NCBI RefSeq assembly: GCF_963678225.1 | Contig: NZ_OY782764.1 | Span: 3,043,001-3,107,000, forward strand | Length of the DNA stretch: 64,000 nt | From: an uncultured Cohaesibacter sp. | GTDB taxonomy: Bacteria; Pseudomonadota; Alphaproteobacteria; Rhizobiales; Cohaesibacteraceae | Reading direction: 5' to 3' | Shown: positions 43,572-53,419 of the stretch, piece by piece | Layout: each line of letters starts with the position of its first letter | Position numbering within the stretch: the stretch's first letter is position 1 | Notes under the pieces: generated by a model | What the model was told of the DNA's origin: nothing | The model's database searches: none | What the model saw: the letters and a program-made list of their open reading frames with translations, nothing else | Position numbers and translations under genes: made by a program

Positions 43572-45086
43572 ATGACCATTGTTCCTAACTGGCAACAAGC
43601 CGAACGAGTCGCCGAAGAAATCTGCTCAGTCTGGAGCGCCGATGCGCCCGGTGGTGTCATTGTGGCTTTCGATGCCGAAGGGGATAGGGTCTCAGTTGCT
43701 GCCGGCCTTGAAAATCTCTCCACGGGCAAAGCCTTTTCCGATCAATCCGTGGGCCGCTTTGCCTCAATTACTAAGCATCTTTTCTGCACTCTGGTTCTGC
43801 AGCATCGAGATCTGTTGTCTGTTGATGATCGGCTCGGGGCGCATTTACCTGAGCTTTGCGAGCCGCTGGCCAGCGTCACCGTCGGTCAGGCTCTGGATAT
43901 GAGCGGCGGTCTGCCGGATATGCGTGAGTGCCTCTCGTTACTCGGACTGTCGGTTTACACAGAGACAAGTGAAGAAGCCAACCATGCCTTCATGGCGCGC
44001 CAGAGGCGGCTTAATTTTGATGCCGGTACCGAAGTGTCCTATTCCAATACGGGCTACCGGTTGGTTGAAATGATCCTCAAGCGCAAAGGCATTCTATTGC
44101 GGGATTTCCTCAAGGATACGATGAATGCCGAGCTGGGTACCGCCTTTGATGCTCCCCATGTATGGGCAGAACCCGTCAAGGACCTTTGCCCGGGCTATTG
44201 GTTCGATGGTGAGAAATGGCTGCAATCGGCTGCCGGTCTTCAGATTTCTGCTTCAGGCAGTGTGACTACTTCGGCCTCTGGGATGAGCAAGTGGCTGCGC
44301 ACGCTTATGGCCGGGAAGGGCAAATGGGCCGGTATTTTTGATCAGTTATCCGCCCCTAGAAACCTCAAAAATGGTACCGTCACCGGCTACGGGCTAGGGA
44401 TTACGGATACCCTGTTGGGTGATCGTGTTTTGATCGGGCATGGAGGCAGCCATCCCGGCTACAAGGCCTATATCATGATGGATCGGCCAACCGGAACCGG
44501 CGTTGTCTTCCTCTCGAACAGGGATGATGCGGATTCCCGCGGCACAGCCTCGCGTGTCATGGCGGCCTTGCTCAGTCTTCCCATGCCCGAAGCAGCAACA
44601 TCACGCCTTCCTGAAGGACTATATGTAGCGGACAAAGGCCCATTCTGGCTCGAAGTGGCAGATGGCAACGCAACATGGCTCGATGATGCCAGCGTGCTTT
44701 ATGACGAGGGCGATAGCAAAGTGTCTACACGCTCTGCCACATCCCAATTGGAGCTTGAATGGAATGGAGAGGCCCTCGTGGGAACGGTGGGTTATGTGCC
44801 TCGCCAATTGGTTCGAGCAACGGCTGGCACTGTTTCCGATCATCTCAATGGTTTGTGGCGCAGCGAAGAAGGGGCGTTTCTCGAGATTTCCAACGGACGC
44901 CTCACGATGGGGGCGGGCCCCGTTCGCCAGAGCGCTCCGCTCACGTCTCTTGGGGGCGGACGCTATCTGTTCACGATCGTTGATAGCCTCTGGACCAAGC
45001 GCGTTTGTCTCAATTGTCTTGAAACGGACTGCATTGAATTGGCTCTTAGCCGTGCCCGCATGATCGAATATAAGCGTGTTCACTGA
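43572..45086 (+). CDS. D-aminopeptidase (class C beta-lactamase fold)
   Basis: A 504-residue serine hydrolase resembling Ochrobactrum DAP, which releases N-terminal D-amino acids from peptides. The penicillin-binding motifs are in order: S65-I-T-K68, Y157-S-N159 and H290-G-G, each within four residues of the DAP positions. Two further beta-barrel domains (about 340-504) follow, as in DAP, whose loop shields the active site. No signal peptide is seen, so it is cytoplasmic. The frame opens at 43437, but the ATG at 43572 starts the domain and has AAAGAAGAAAA upstream. The D-amino acid aminotransferase at 6.7 kb could use its products. Confidence 0.84.
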   Translation: MTIVPNWQQAERVAEEICSVWSADAPGGVIVAFDAEGDRVSVAAGLENLSTGKAFSDQSVGRFASITKHLFCTLVLQHRDLLSVDDRLGAHLPELCEPLASVTVGQALDMSGGLPDMRECLSLLGLSVYTETSEEANHAFMARQRRLNFDAGTEVSYSNTGYRLVEMILKRKGILLRDFLKDTMNAELGTAFDAPHVWAEPVKDLCPGYWFDGEKWLQSAAGLQISASGSVTTSASGMSKWLRTLMAGKGKWAGIFDQLSAPRNLKNGTVTGYGLGITDTLLGDRVLIGHGGSHPGYKAYIMMDRPTGTGVVFLSNRDDADSRGTASRVMAALLSLPMPEAATSRLPEGLYVADKGPFWLEVADGNATWLDDASVLYDEGDSKVSTRSATSQLELEWNGEALVGTVGYVPRQLVRATAGTVSDHLNGLWRSEEGAFLEISNGRLTMGAGPVRQSAPLTSLGGGRYLFTIVDSLWTKRVCLNCLETDCIELALSRARMIEYKRVH

Positions 45087-45454
45087 TCACGATTGCGTGA
45101 AGCTCAGAGTGGATGACGCCTGCTTTTGGCTGATTTTAGCGAAATTCTACAGCATCCTTTTGTTTTGCGTGCAGTGAATAAGTCGCTAGAAATAGTTTTG
45201 CAGGCTCATCCTTTGGTTTTAAATATATGTGAACTTTACTGCTTTATAATACTGTTAAAAGGTCTTGCTCTAGATAAAAATAGCATAACATATATTTGTT
45301 TTAGATATGTTTGAATTCAGAGATGCTATCATTTCTCTCAGACATATACTTGGCAGCAAATCCATAAAAACAAGGCCCATTGAACACAACAAGATTTGTG
45401 GTATTTAAAATATCGCAAATTTTGTATATTGTAATATTCTGAAGGAGACCGGAC
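45087..45454. other. Strongly AT-rich intergenic island
   Basis: The stretch 45130-45440 is rich in TA steps (such as AAATATATG, TTATAATA, CATATATTTG) and contrasts with the flanking genes. No protein-like ORF is seen. It may be a target of the MucR silencer and contains the promoter of the acetyltransferase gene. Confidence 0.45.
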
Positions 45455-46555
45455 GTGCCTTTCAGCGAAAACTACGAAATCGAAACTCATTCTGAGTTTG
45501 ATTTCGAAGGTGAAGACTATTGCTCTCTTTTTGAGGCAAGCAACGCCACTGTCTTTCAGAACCCGCAATGGCTGGCGCTGCTTTACGGACGCTTGGTTCC
45601 TCGTTCAGGGGCCAAACCTCTGATCATAACCGCAAAGAAAAAAGACACAGGCCAGCTTTGTCTGCTTTTGCCGCTGTTGCACACTTCCTATCTCGGGCTG
45701 GCATGCGTTGAGCCTGCAGATCTCGGGACCGCTGACTATAACGCCATTGTCTACGACCCAGCATTCGAAGAAGAGATTTTGAGCGATGGTCAGATCAGCA
45801 AGGTTATCGTGTCTTTGCTGAAGCCATGTCACTTGATCTTTTTCCGAAAGATGCAAGGGGACAGCAAAATGCTTTCCCATCTGCTGGGCAAGGTGAGTGT
45901 GGGAGACATGACCTCATCGGGCCATGACATGCCAATCTGGGCGCCTTATGAGGAATGGCGAACAGAAATTCTATCCAATAAGCTCAGGACCGGACTGCGC
46001 CGCAAACACAGGAAGCTTGCTGCAATTGGCGAGGTTTCGCTTAAAATCTGCAAAGAGGCAGATGATATCAAGGCGATTATGAAGGCGTTGCAGGATCAAC
46101 GGCGTGATCGCTATCCTGATGATCTGTTTCTGGAAGATAACTATTTTGAGTTTTACAGCGATGTTGCGCTTGAGGGCGCAGAAACCGGGTTGTCCGAGCT
46201 TTCTGCGCTTTATGTTGGGGACGACATCATCGGCATAGAACTGGGCTTCATCCATGATCACTGCTATCATTTCATTCTCTCTGGCATGCAGGGGGGAGAC
46301 TATTACAAGATGTCTCCCGGTTTGCATCTGATTGACTATATTCTCGATCATCGCGTCGCGCTGGGTGATACCCGGATCGACTTCACGATTGGTGATGAAG
46401 AATATAAAGGCAGCTTCGGTGCTACTCCGACCAGATTGCGCCTGATGGCTCGGCCAATGACCATCTTTGGCAGTTTGGCGCTTAAAGCTTATATGCAGGG
46501 TGGACCGGTCAAGGATTTCGCCAAGCGACTCGTTGCACTGACTAGGAAAAAGTAG
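45455..46555 (+). CDS. GNAT/CelD-like acetyltransferase (BcsL family)
   Basis: A 366-residue protein of the CelD/BcsL acetyltransferase group (PF13480 type), usually linked to exopolysaccharide or cellulose modification. FQNPQWLALLYGR lies near the N-terminus. LRTGLRRKHRKLAAIGEVSL, a DQRRDRYP segment and the late IDFTIGDEEYKGSFGA, the family's signature, follow. A GTG start has an excellent GAAGGAGA ribosome site. It stands alone between an AT-rich island and a strong terminator. The acyl acceptor is unknown. Confidence 0.8.
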   Translation: MPFSENYEIETHSEFDFEGEDYCSLFEASNATVFQNPQWLALLYGRLVPRSGAKPLIITAKKKDTGQLCLLLPLLHTSYLGLACVEPADLGTADYNAIVYDPAFEEEILSDGQISKVIVSLLKPCHLIFFRKMQGDSKMLSHLLGKVSVGDMTSSGHDMPIWAPYEEWRTEILSNKLRTGLRRKHRKLAAIGEVSLKICKEADDIKAIMKALQDQRRDRYPDDLFLEDNYFEFYSDVALEGAETGLSELSALYVGDDIIGIELGFIHDHCYHFILSGMQGGDYYKMSPGLHLIDYILDHRVALGDTRIDFTIGDEEYKGSFGATPTRLRLMARPMTIFGSLALKAYMQGGPVKDFAKRLVALTRKK

Positions 46556-46583
46556 GCGCTCAGCGCCGCTATTTCGACAGACG

Positions 46584-46620
46584 AAAAGACCGCCTGACAG
46601 AGAACTGTCGGCGGTCTTTT
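46584..46620. terminator. Bidirectional terminator
   Basis: Arms AAAAGACCGCC and GGCGGTCTTTT with an inner GACAG/CTGTC stem. It serves the acetyltransferase gene and the converging oligopeptidase gene. Confidence 0.93.
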
Positions 46621-46649
46621 GTGTGCTTTAAGTGGTGTGCTGCGGCGAA

Positions 46650-48773
46650 TTAGAGCTTGCCGCTTACCTTAATGGCAAAGGCATATTCCAGAGCCGTTTC
46701 CTTGAGGCGATCAAACCGCCCGGATGCCCCGGCGTGTCCGCTGCCCATATTGATCTTGAGCAGCAGCAGATTGTCATCCGTGCGTTTCTCTCTCAACTTA
46801 GCAACCCACTTTGCCGGTTCCCAATAGGTGACGCGCGGGTCTGTTAGACCGCCGACGGCGAGAATGGCCGGATAGGCCTGCTCGGAGACATTGTCATATG
46901 GGCTGTAGGCCGCGATATATTTATATTCTTCCTCAGAGGCAATCGGGTTGCCCCATTCCGGCCATTCGGGCGGTGTCAGTGGCAATGTGTCATCAAGCAT
47001 GGTGTTGAGCACATCAACAAAGGGCACGATAGCCAGAATGCCAGAGAAGAGGTTGGGCGCCATATTGGTAACCGCGCCCATCAGCATGCCGCCGGCCGAG
47101 CCTCCTTCGGCAACAATCTTGCCTTCCGAGGTGTAGCCTTCCGCGACCAAAAATTCTCCGGCAGAAATGAAATCCTTGAAGGTGTTGGTCTTGGTTCCGC
47201 GTTTGCCATTGGTGTACCAGGCAAAGCCTTTTTCCTTGCCGCCGCGGATATGGGCGATAGCATAGACAAACCCTCGATCCACCAGCGACAGAGTCGTGGT
47301 TGAGAAGCTGGCCGGAATCGAGATGCCATAAGAGCCATAACCATAAAGCAGACAGGGGGCGGAGCCATCAAGCGCCGTGTCCTTGCGATAGAGCAGGGTG
47401 ACGGGTACCAGTTCGCCATCATGGGCAGGCGCCATCAAACGGCGGGTGACATAGTCCTCCGGTTCATGCCCTGACGGCACTTCCTGCTCCTTTCGCAAGG
47501 TGCGTGACCGGCTGGACATGTTGTAATCATAAATCCGGCTTGGGGTTGTCATGGACGAATAGGAGAAGCGGACGGTATCCGTCTCAAACTCTAAGGAGCC
47601 ATGAAAACCAAGGGCATAAGCTTCTTCTTCAAAGGCAATGGCATGCTGGGCACCATTGCGCAGGCTGCGAATCTGGATGCGTGGCAGGCCGTTCTCCCGC
47701 TCCATCCAAACCAGAAATTCCTTGAAGATGCTATGGCTGAGTATAAGGCGCCCGACCTGATGCGGCACGAGATCCTTCCAGTGGATTCGGCCAGACATTG
47801 TCGGGGCTGCAGTCACAAGCTTGAAGTCTTCTGCATCGTCGGCATTGGTCAGGATATAGAGTATGCCATGACCTTCATCGACGCTATATTCAATGCCCGT
47901 TTCGCGTTCTGCGATAAGGCGCGGCTTGCTGGCATTGTCTTTGGCACTTAGCAAATAGCATTCACTGGTCTGGTGATCGTGGCAATCGATAAAGATATAA
48001 TTGCCGGACTGACTTTTACCCAACCCGACAAAAAAGCCGGCATCGGATTCTTCATACAGCAGTTCATCGGCTGATTGCTCGGTGCCCAGTTTGTGACGGA
48101 AAACCCGGCTTGGCCGGTGGTTGTCATCCTGCCAGGTGTAATAGAGATGCGTGCTGTCTTCGCTCCAGACAACGCCGCCAGTGGTACGCTCGATCAGATC
48201 TGCGGTTTCTTCGCCGGTGCTGAGATCGCGAATGCGGATGGTGAAATATTCAGACCCCTTGGTGTCCACGGCCCAGGCAAGCTTGTTGTGATCGGGGCTG
48301 TGGGAGAGCGATGCGAGGCGGAAGAAATCCTTGCCTTCTGCTTCCTTGTTGCCGTCCAGCAGAATGGTCTCGTCTCCCCCATCGCGCGGCATACGAACAT
48401 AGAGCGGATATTGACCACCCAGCACATAGCGCGTGCCATAGGCATAGGGGCCATCAGGAGCGGGCACCGAACTGTCATCTTCCTTGATGCGGCCTTTCAT
48501 TTCTACAAACAGTTTGGCCTGCAGTTTTTCGGTGTCGGCCATTTCCTTGACCGTATAGTCATTCTCGGCCTCAAGATAGGCTTCGATATCATCGTCAAGA
48601 ACCTCACGCCCCTTTTGCATGACCTCCTGCCAATTGTCGGCGCGCAACCATGCATAATCGTCGCTAAGCTCTATCCCGTGATTGGTCACACGGTGATCGC
48701 GTTTTTCCGCTTTGGGGGCGAGAGAAGGAAAAGCGGCTTTGGTGAAAGAAGACCTGTTCTGTGATGACATCAT
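46650..48773 (-). CDS. ptrB: Oligopeptidase B (S9 family)
   Basis: A 707-residue serine peptidase that cuts short peptides after Arg or Lys. A seven-bladed propeller (about 70-420) covers the alpha/beta hydrolase domain. The nucleophile serine lies in EGGSAGGMLMG, the aspartate in VGGLTDPRVTYWEPAKW and the histidine in MGSGHAGASGR. The YGSYG and RGGKEKG motifs are typical. There are two adjacent ATGs and the first is annotated; AAGG precedes both. The enzyme is cytoplasmic and fits with the several other peptidases in this window. Confidence 0.93.
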   Translation of the reverse strand: MMSSQNRSSFTKAAFPSLAPKAEKRDHRVTNHGIELSDDYAWLRADNWQEVMQKGREVLDDDIEAYLEAENDYTVKEMADTEKLQAKLFVEMKGRIKEDDSSVPAPDGPYAYGTRYVLGGQYPLYVRMPRDGGDETILLDGNKEAEGKDFFRLASLSHSPDHNKLAWAVDTKGSEYFTIRIRDLSTGEETADLIERTTGGVVWSEDSTHLYYTWQDDNHRPSRVFRHKLGTEQSADELLYEESDAGFFVGLGKSQSGNYIFIDCHDHQTSECYLLSAKDNASKPRLIAERETGIEYSVDEGHGILYILTNADDAEDFKLVTAAPTMSGRIHWKDLVPHQVGRLILSHSIFKEFLVWMERENGLPRIQIRSLRNGAQHAIAFEEEAYALGFHGSLEFETDTVRFSYSSMTTPSRIYDYNMSSRSRTLRKEQEVPSGHEPEDYVTRRLMAPAHDGELVPVTLLYRKDTALDGSAPCLLYGYGSYGISIPASFSTTTLSLVDRGFVYAIAHIRGGKEKGFAWYTNGKRGTKTNTFKDFISAGEFLVAEGYTSEGKIVAEGGSAGGMLMGAVTNMAPNLFSGILAIVPFVDVLNTMLDDTLPLTPPEWPEWGNPIASEEEYKYIAAYSPYDNVSEQAYPAILAVGGLTDPRVTYWEPAKWVAKLREKRTDDNLLLLKINMGSGHAGASGRFDRLKETALEYAFAIKVSGKL

Positions 48774-49045
48774 ACGACCTTGTTAAACGGCAATAATTCC
48801 AGACTACACCTATGATCTTCATGCTGAATGTGCAAGTGCGATAATCAAGGTAAGGAGAGCCTGAGCCTGCTCTTTGGCACGGTTCACTCACTTGGTCCTG
48901 TTAAGACAAGGCCTATTTAGACGCATTCGGGCCGGTTTGATCTGTCTTATGTTGCAAATTCTCGCGCAGATGCTAGCAATATGGCAACAAATTCTGGCAA
49001 CCCATTTCTCCCGCCTTTTGCCAGAAAAGAACAAGGAGCCTTCTT

Positions 49046-49381
49046 ATGCCGCATATGGTTATTTCCTACGCCAAACCACTCGAAGACAAAGCTGATATCA
49101 AAAAGATCGTTCAAACCGTTTGGGAAACTGCCGAAAAATCCGGCCTGTTCACGCCAGCTGCGATCAAGTCACGGGCATTGCCGATTGAGCATTTTGTCAC
49201 TGGCGGTTCTGATCAACTGTTTGTGCATGTAGAAGCCAAGATGTTTGGCGGCCGCACCGAAGAGCAAAAGAAGACACTGACCAAAAGCCTGTTCGATGCG
49301 GTGTCTGGATTGGTCGAGAAGGATGTCGCCGTGAGCGCTGAAGCGATCGATATGGATAAGGCGGCCTACACCAAGTCATAA
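49046..49381 (+). CDS. 5-carboxymethyl-2-hydroxymuconate isomerase-like (CHMI fold)
   Basis: A 111-residue tautomerase-superfamily protein. After removal of Met1, Pro2 would be the catalytic N-terminal base (MPHMVISYAKPL). KSRALPIEHFVTGGSDQLFVHVEAKM and a tail (AIDMDKAAYTKS) complete the CHMI pattern. In HpaF the reaction isomerises an intermediate of homoprotocatechuate breakdown, but no other hpa gene is nearby. A general tautomerase role is therefore possible. It has a good AAGGAGCC site. Confidence 0.8.
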   Translation: MPHMVISYAKPLEDKADIKKIVQTVWETAEKSGLFTPAAIKSRALPIEHFVTGGSDQLFVHVEAKMFGGRTEEQKKTLTKSLFDAVSGLVEKDVAVSAEAIDMDKAAYTKS

Positions 49382-49506
49382 GGTGCGCTCTATTTCCCGC
49401 AAAGCAGAGAACTTGCGCGAAAGGCTCGGTGCTGCGATCGTTGATCGGTCTCGCTGGGCCTTTCTATTTCTGTCGGCCAAGCCACTATAACGACTGCGTA
49501 GCAGGA

Positions 49507-50025
49507 TCAGGTGGTTTTTTGCTTATTACGGCGGAAGGATATGACGCCAATTGCGAGGCTTGTCAGGGCGATGACCAGTCCCGCCGAAAGGGCCTGCATC
49601 GGGCCGAGCGTGTCAGCTTTCCTTAGTACAGCCTCATCGGGTGCCGCAGGATTGTAATGAACCGTGACATCGGTGCCTTGCGGCAGATCCTCAATTTCGG
49701 TTTCTGCCACCCCGCGCAAAGTGCGCGCCGGATGATGAATGCTCAACTGGTCACCAATCATGAATGTCCCATCCACCTCATAACGATAGCGAACATGAGG
49801 TTGGAACATCTCTATTGGGGTGCCGTTTGCCTTGGTCTGCGTAAGAGACTCCACATGGCTTTTCAGAATTTGGCCGGGCGTCGCTTGCCAGCTATCTGGA
49901 ATTTGGGCTTGTTGTAGCCCCATCCAACCCAACCCTGCATAAACGAAGCCCCCAAGAGAAATCGCAAGCATGAAATAGCTAAGAATACAAGGGGACGCAT
50001 TGGGGCAGGATGCCGGTTTGCTCAT
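49507..50025 (-). CDS. DUF3592 membrane protein
   Basis: A 172-residue protein with an N-terminal helix (CILSYFMLAISLGGFVYAGL) and a C-terminal one (ALSAGLVIALTSLAIGVISF). Between them a beta-rich DUF3592 domain shows PHVRYRYEVDG and GTDVTVHYNPAAPDEAVLRK. The domain would face the periplasm. The function of DUF3592 proteins is unknown. GGAGGCTTCC precedes the ATG. Confidence 0.8.
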   Translation of the reverse strand: MSKPASCPNASPCILSYFMLAISLGGFVYAGLGWMGLQQAQIPDSWQATPGQILKSHVESLTQTKANGTPIEMFQPHVRYRYEVDGTFMIGDQLSIHHPARTLRGVAETEIEDLPQGTDVTVHYNPAAPDEAVLRKADTLGPMQALSAGLVIALTSLAIGVISFRRNKQKTT

Positions 50026-50111
50026 GGAAGCCTCCGCTTGGTTTGAGACAGGGCGACCTTAAGGGCCTGAACGCAAAAAGCAAGATGCCAATGAGTGGGG
50101 TAGCCAGAAGC

Positions 50112-50510
50112 TTATGCGTCTTCCGGCTCAAAACGCAGTGCGACACCATTCATGCAATAGCGCAAACCGGTTGGCATGGGGCCATCGTCAAAGACATGAC
50201 CCAGATGCGAACCGCAATTTGCACAGCGAATTTCGGTTCTTTCCATAAAAAGACTGTGATCGGAATGCTCTGTCACGGCCTCTGCGTCGGCTGTTTCATA
50301 AAAGCTGGGCCAGCCGCACCCTGCATCAAACTTCGAATCCGATGTAAAAAGACGTGTTCCGCAAGCAACACAGTAATATTCGCCCGTTCTATTCTCGAAA
50401 TTGAGCGGTGAGGACCCGGGACGTTCCGTGCCATGTTGTCGCATCACATGGTATTGCTCATCGGTTAGTAATTGCTTCCACTCTTCTTCTTTCTTTAATT
50501 CTTTTGTCAT
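50112..50510 (-). CDS. msrB: Peptide-methionine (R)-S-oxide reductase MsrB
   Basis: A 132-residue enzyme that repairs methionine-R-sulfoxide in proteins using thioredoxin. Zinc is held by C47-x2-C50 and C96-x2-C99. The catalytic cysteine is C119 in RYCMNGVALRF, and C65 in DAGCGWPSF is a candidate resolving residue. There is no signal peptide, so it is cytoplasmic. The ATG at 50510 has GGGAG seven bases away, better than the earlier in-frame start. It complements the superoxide dismutase at 41 kb. Confidence 0.94.
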   Translation of the reverse strand: MTKELKKEEEWKQLLTDEQYHVMRQHGTERPGSSPLNFENRTGEYYCVACGTRLFTSDSKFDAGCGWPSFYETADAEAVTEHSDHSLFMERTEIRCANCGSHLGHVFDDGPMPTGLRYCMNGVALRFEPEDA

Positions 50511-51016
50511 AGCATGGCTCCCAACCAAGACACTTAAATCTTGCAAAAATGACCGGCTAAACTTTCGCGAATTTCTTGTTTGTCCGGGTTTTCACTGTAT
50601 GGTTCTGATACGTTGAATCATATAGGTATCCGGAAGCCTAGTCTAAAGGCTAAGGCCTTTGTGGTTTTTCATTGGGTGTGAAACACCATCTCTCTTATGA
50701 CGTCAGGACGAGAGATCGTCGCGGCTGGCTTGAGAAGTTATTTGACTGTGATGCGGTTCAGTTGTTTCGCATTGTGGTTTAAAGGGCGGTAGAAACTGCT
50801 TGCTAAACCGCTATAATGGGTTGGCAAGAATTTCTGCGATTCGCAATGGGGCGCAATAAAGAAACGTTTGAAGGCTTGGGTGCGCAACTTTCCACAGGAA
50901 AATTTGAGTTTATGGGTTATTTTTTAAAATAGACCCTGTAATCCCAAGGCTTAAAGTCAGGTCAACTGCTCTTTTAGGGATGGTTGGCCATTTGGATAGT
51001 TTGATGAGGAAAGCGC
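50511..51016. other. Divergent control region msrB / mrpA
   Basis: 506 bases. A small GGTGTgaaACACC hairpin lies near 50676-50688, and a TATAAT at 50812-50817 could be a -10 box, but its -35 is poor. No gene is evident. The region must hold the Mrp operon promoter. Confidence 0.4.
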
Positions 51017-53419
51017 ATGGCGTTGGAATTCGGTGGCGGTCTCAATCTGGCATTGGCCACTCCCTTTGCTGCAGCAGTGGTTGCTCCATATCTCAAGCGG
51101 CTGATGGGGCATAATGTTGCCTGGCTGCTTGCCTTGGTGCCTGCTAGCATTTTCGTCTATTTGTGCCAGTTTATTGGAACGGTCGCGACCTCCGGTCATG
51201 GAGTGCATATCACACCGCTGGAATGGTTGCCGCAATATGGCATCCAGTATTCCCTCTTTGTCGATGGTCTCAGCCTGGTCTTTGCGCTGCTTATATCCGG
51301 TATTGGCACCCTGATCATTCTCTATTCAGGTGGATATATGAAGGGCCACGCCGACCAAGGGCGTTTCTTCAGCTTCATGTTCCTGTTTATGGGCTCTATG
51401 ATCGGCGTTGTGCTGGCTGACAATCTGATGACGCTGTTCATCTATTGGGAGCTGACCTCGATTACGTCATTTCTGCTCATCGGTTTCAATCACAAGGAAG
51501 AGCGCTCCCGTCGTGCGGCCCTGCAGGCCCTGATCGTGACCGGCGGTGGTGGTTTGGCTCTGTTGGCCGGATTGCTGATGATGTATCAGGCTGGCGGCAC
51601 GATGGAGATGAGTGAACTGCTCACCAGAGGCGATGTCTTGCGCGACAATGGCCACTATGTAGCCATGCTGCTTTTGATCTTGGGCGGAGCCTTCACCAAA
51701 TCCGCTCAATTTCCGTTTCACTACTGGCTTCGCAATGCCATGGAAGCGCCGACCCCCGTGTCGGCTTATCTGCATTCCGCAACCATGGTCAAAGCGGGTG
51801 TCTATCTGTTGATGCGTGTGCATCCCGTCATGGGGGACACGACGCTCTGGATGACCATTCTGCCTATCTTCGGCGCGATCACCCTGATCATGGGGACATG
51901 GATGAGCCTGCGTCAGACCGACCTGAAACTGACACTCGCTTACACGACGATCGCTTCACTCGGCCTGTTGGTGATGCTGGTTGGAACCTCCAACGAAACC
52001 GCCATTACCGGCGCAGTGGTCTATCTGTTTGCGCATGCGCTCTTTAAGGGCGGCTTCTTCATGATTGTCGGAACCATCGACCATGAAGCCGGAACCCGCG
52101 ACGTAACGCGCCTTGGCGGCTTGCGCAACGCCATGCCGGTTTCCTTCTATGCGGCTGTGGCCTGCGCTCTGTCGATGGGCGGCATCTGGCCCTTCATCGG
52201 CTTTATCGCCAAGGAAGAAATGTATCTGGGCTTGCTGGGAACAAACCTGCCTGCCTTATTACTGACGCTTGCTGCCGTATTAGGCAACGCTATGATGTTT
52301 GGCGCCGCTTTCGTCGTCGCACTCAAACCATTTCTCGGCGAAGAGGTCCATACACCCAAGCATGCGCATGAAGGGCCGGTTCTGCTAGTTGCCGGGCCAG
52401 TAACGCTTGCTAGCCTTGGTCTTCTGGCCATGCTGTTTGGTGATTTCGTGGGGGCGGAGCTTCTGCGCCCCATGGCCAATGCTGTGCATGGGCATCACGG
52501 GCATCTACAAGTCGGTATCGGCGCTGTTCATGTCAATTTCGCCTTCTTGCTGTCCTTGATCACCATAGCGCTCGGAGTCGGCTTCTATTTTCGATATGAA
52601 GCCATCAGAGCCACGCGCGGAGTACTCATCCGCACGTTGGGGGAGGGGCCAGACAGCTTCTTCGATATCTTTATCGGCGGTCTTGTGCGTTTCTCCGCTC
52701 GCACGATGCGCCTGTTGCAGAGCGGGAACATGGAGGTCTATCTGGCAGCGACTTTCGCCACCATTGCGCTTGCTTTGCTTGTGCCGATGATCGTGTTTGA
52801 CGAACTGCCCGACTGGCCTCAATTCCCTGATCTCTATATCTATGAATGGTCTACCCTCGGTCTTGCCGTGGTTGGCCTCTATGCCTTGATCGTCGCCAAG
52901 ACGCGCTTGACGGCGATCGTGTCACTGGGCATTCAGGGCTTTGCCGTTGCGTTGATCTTCTTGCTGTTTGGCGCTCCTGATTTGAGCTTCACACAGTTCA
53001 TGGTCGAGACGCTGGCCGTGGTCATCATTGCTCTCATCATGAACCGTCTTTCTTTGAAAGAGCATGACAAGCGGCCTCCGCAGCAGATGATGGTTGATGC
53101 GAGCTTGTCGGTCCTTGTAGGGCTTGGTTTCTGCCTGCTGCTCATGTCGGTCACGCAAGGGGCGTTTGATCGTCACCTGAGCGATTTCTTCACAGACTAC
53201 AGCCGTGTCATTGCCCATGGCCGTAACATCGTGAACGTCATCATCGTTGATTTCCGTGGCTTCGATACGCTGGGCGAAATCGCAGTGGTTACGATCACGG
53301 CTCTGTGCGTGCATACCCTCACGTTGGGCACGGGGCGGTCCGGGCTCAAAAACAAGTTCTTTAAGAATAAGGCTTCCGGCTTTGATGAAGCGACCTCTGG
53401 TCAGAAAGGAGCAGAGTAA
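51017..53419 (+). CDS. mrpA: Mrp Na+/H+ antiporter subunit A
   Basis: An 800-residue integral protein, the largest subunit of the seven-part Mrp cation/proton antiporter, homologous to NuoL of complex I. About 20 helices are predicted. The conserved glutamate E145 lies in FIYWELTSITSFLLIG. The C-terminal 150 residues (YALIVAKTRLTAIVSLGIQG, FLLFGAPDLSFTQFMVETL) form the extra MrpA tail that contacts MrpB. It opens the operon, and mrpB starts inside its stop codon. The separate A and B genes mark this as the unfused group 1 type. Confidence 0.94.
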   Translation: MALEFGGGLNLALATPFAAAVVAPYLKRLMGHNVAWLLALVPASIFVYLCQFIGTVATSGHGVHITPLEWLPQYGIQYSLFVDGLSLVFALLISGIGTLIILYSGGYMKGHADQGRFFSFMFLFMGSMIGVVLADNLMTLFIYWELTSITSFLLIGFNHKEERSRRAALQALIVTGGGGLALLAGLLMMYQAGGTMEMSELLTRGDVLRDNGHYVAMLLLILGGAFTKSAQFPFHYWLRNAMEAPTPVSAYLHSATMVKAGVYLLMRVHPVMGDTTLWMTILPIFGAITLIMGTWMSLRQTDLKLTLAYTTIASLGLLVMLVGTSNETAITGAVVYLFAHALFKGGFFMIVGTIDHEAGTRDVTRLGGLRNAMPVSFYAAVACALSMGGIWPFIGFIAKEEMYLGLLGTNLPALLLTLAAVLGNAMMFGAAFVVALKPFLGEEVHTPKHAHEGPVLLVAGPVTLASLGLLAMLFGDFVGAELLRPMANAVHGHHGHLQVGIGAVHVNFAFLLSLITIALGVGFYFRYEAIRATRGVLIRTLGEGPDSFFDIFIGGLVRFSARTMRLLQSGNMEVYLAATFATIALALLVPMIVFDELPDWPQFPDLYIYEWSTLGLAVVGLYALIVAKTRLTAIVSLGIQGFAVALIFLLFGAPDLSFTQFMVETLAVVIIALIMNRLSLKEHDKRPPQQMMVDASLSVLVGLGFCLLLMSVTQGAFDRHLSDFFTDYSRVIAHGRNIVNVIIVDFRGFDTLGEIAVVTITALCVHTLTLGTGRSGLKNKFFKNKASGFDEATSGQKGAE

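Noticed and set aside
45126-45314. A 62-codon frame in the AT-rich island
   Set aside because: No ribosome site; composition explained by AT-rich sequence.
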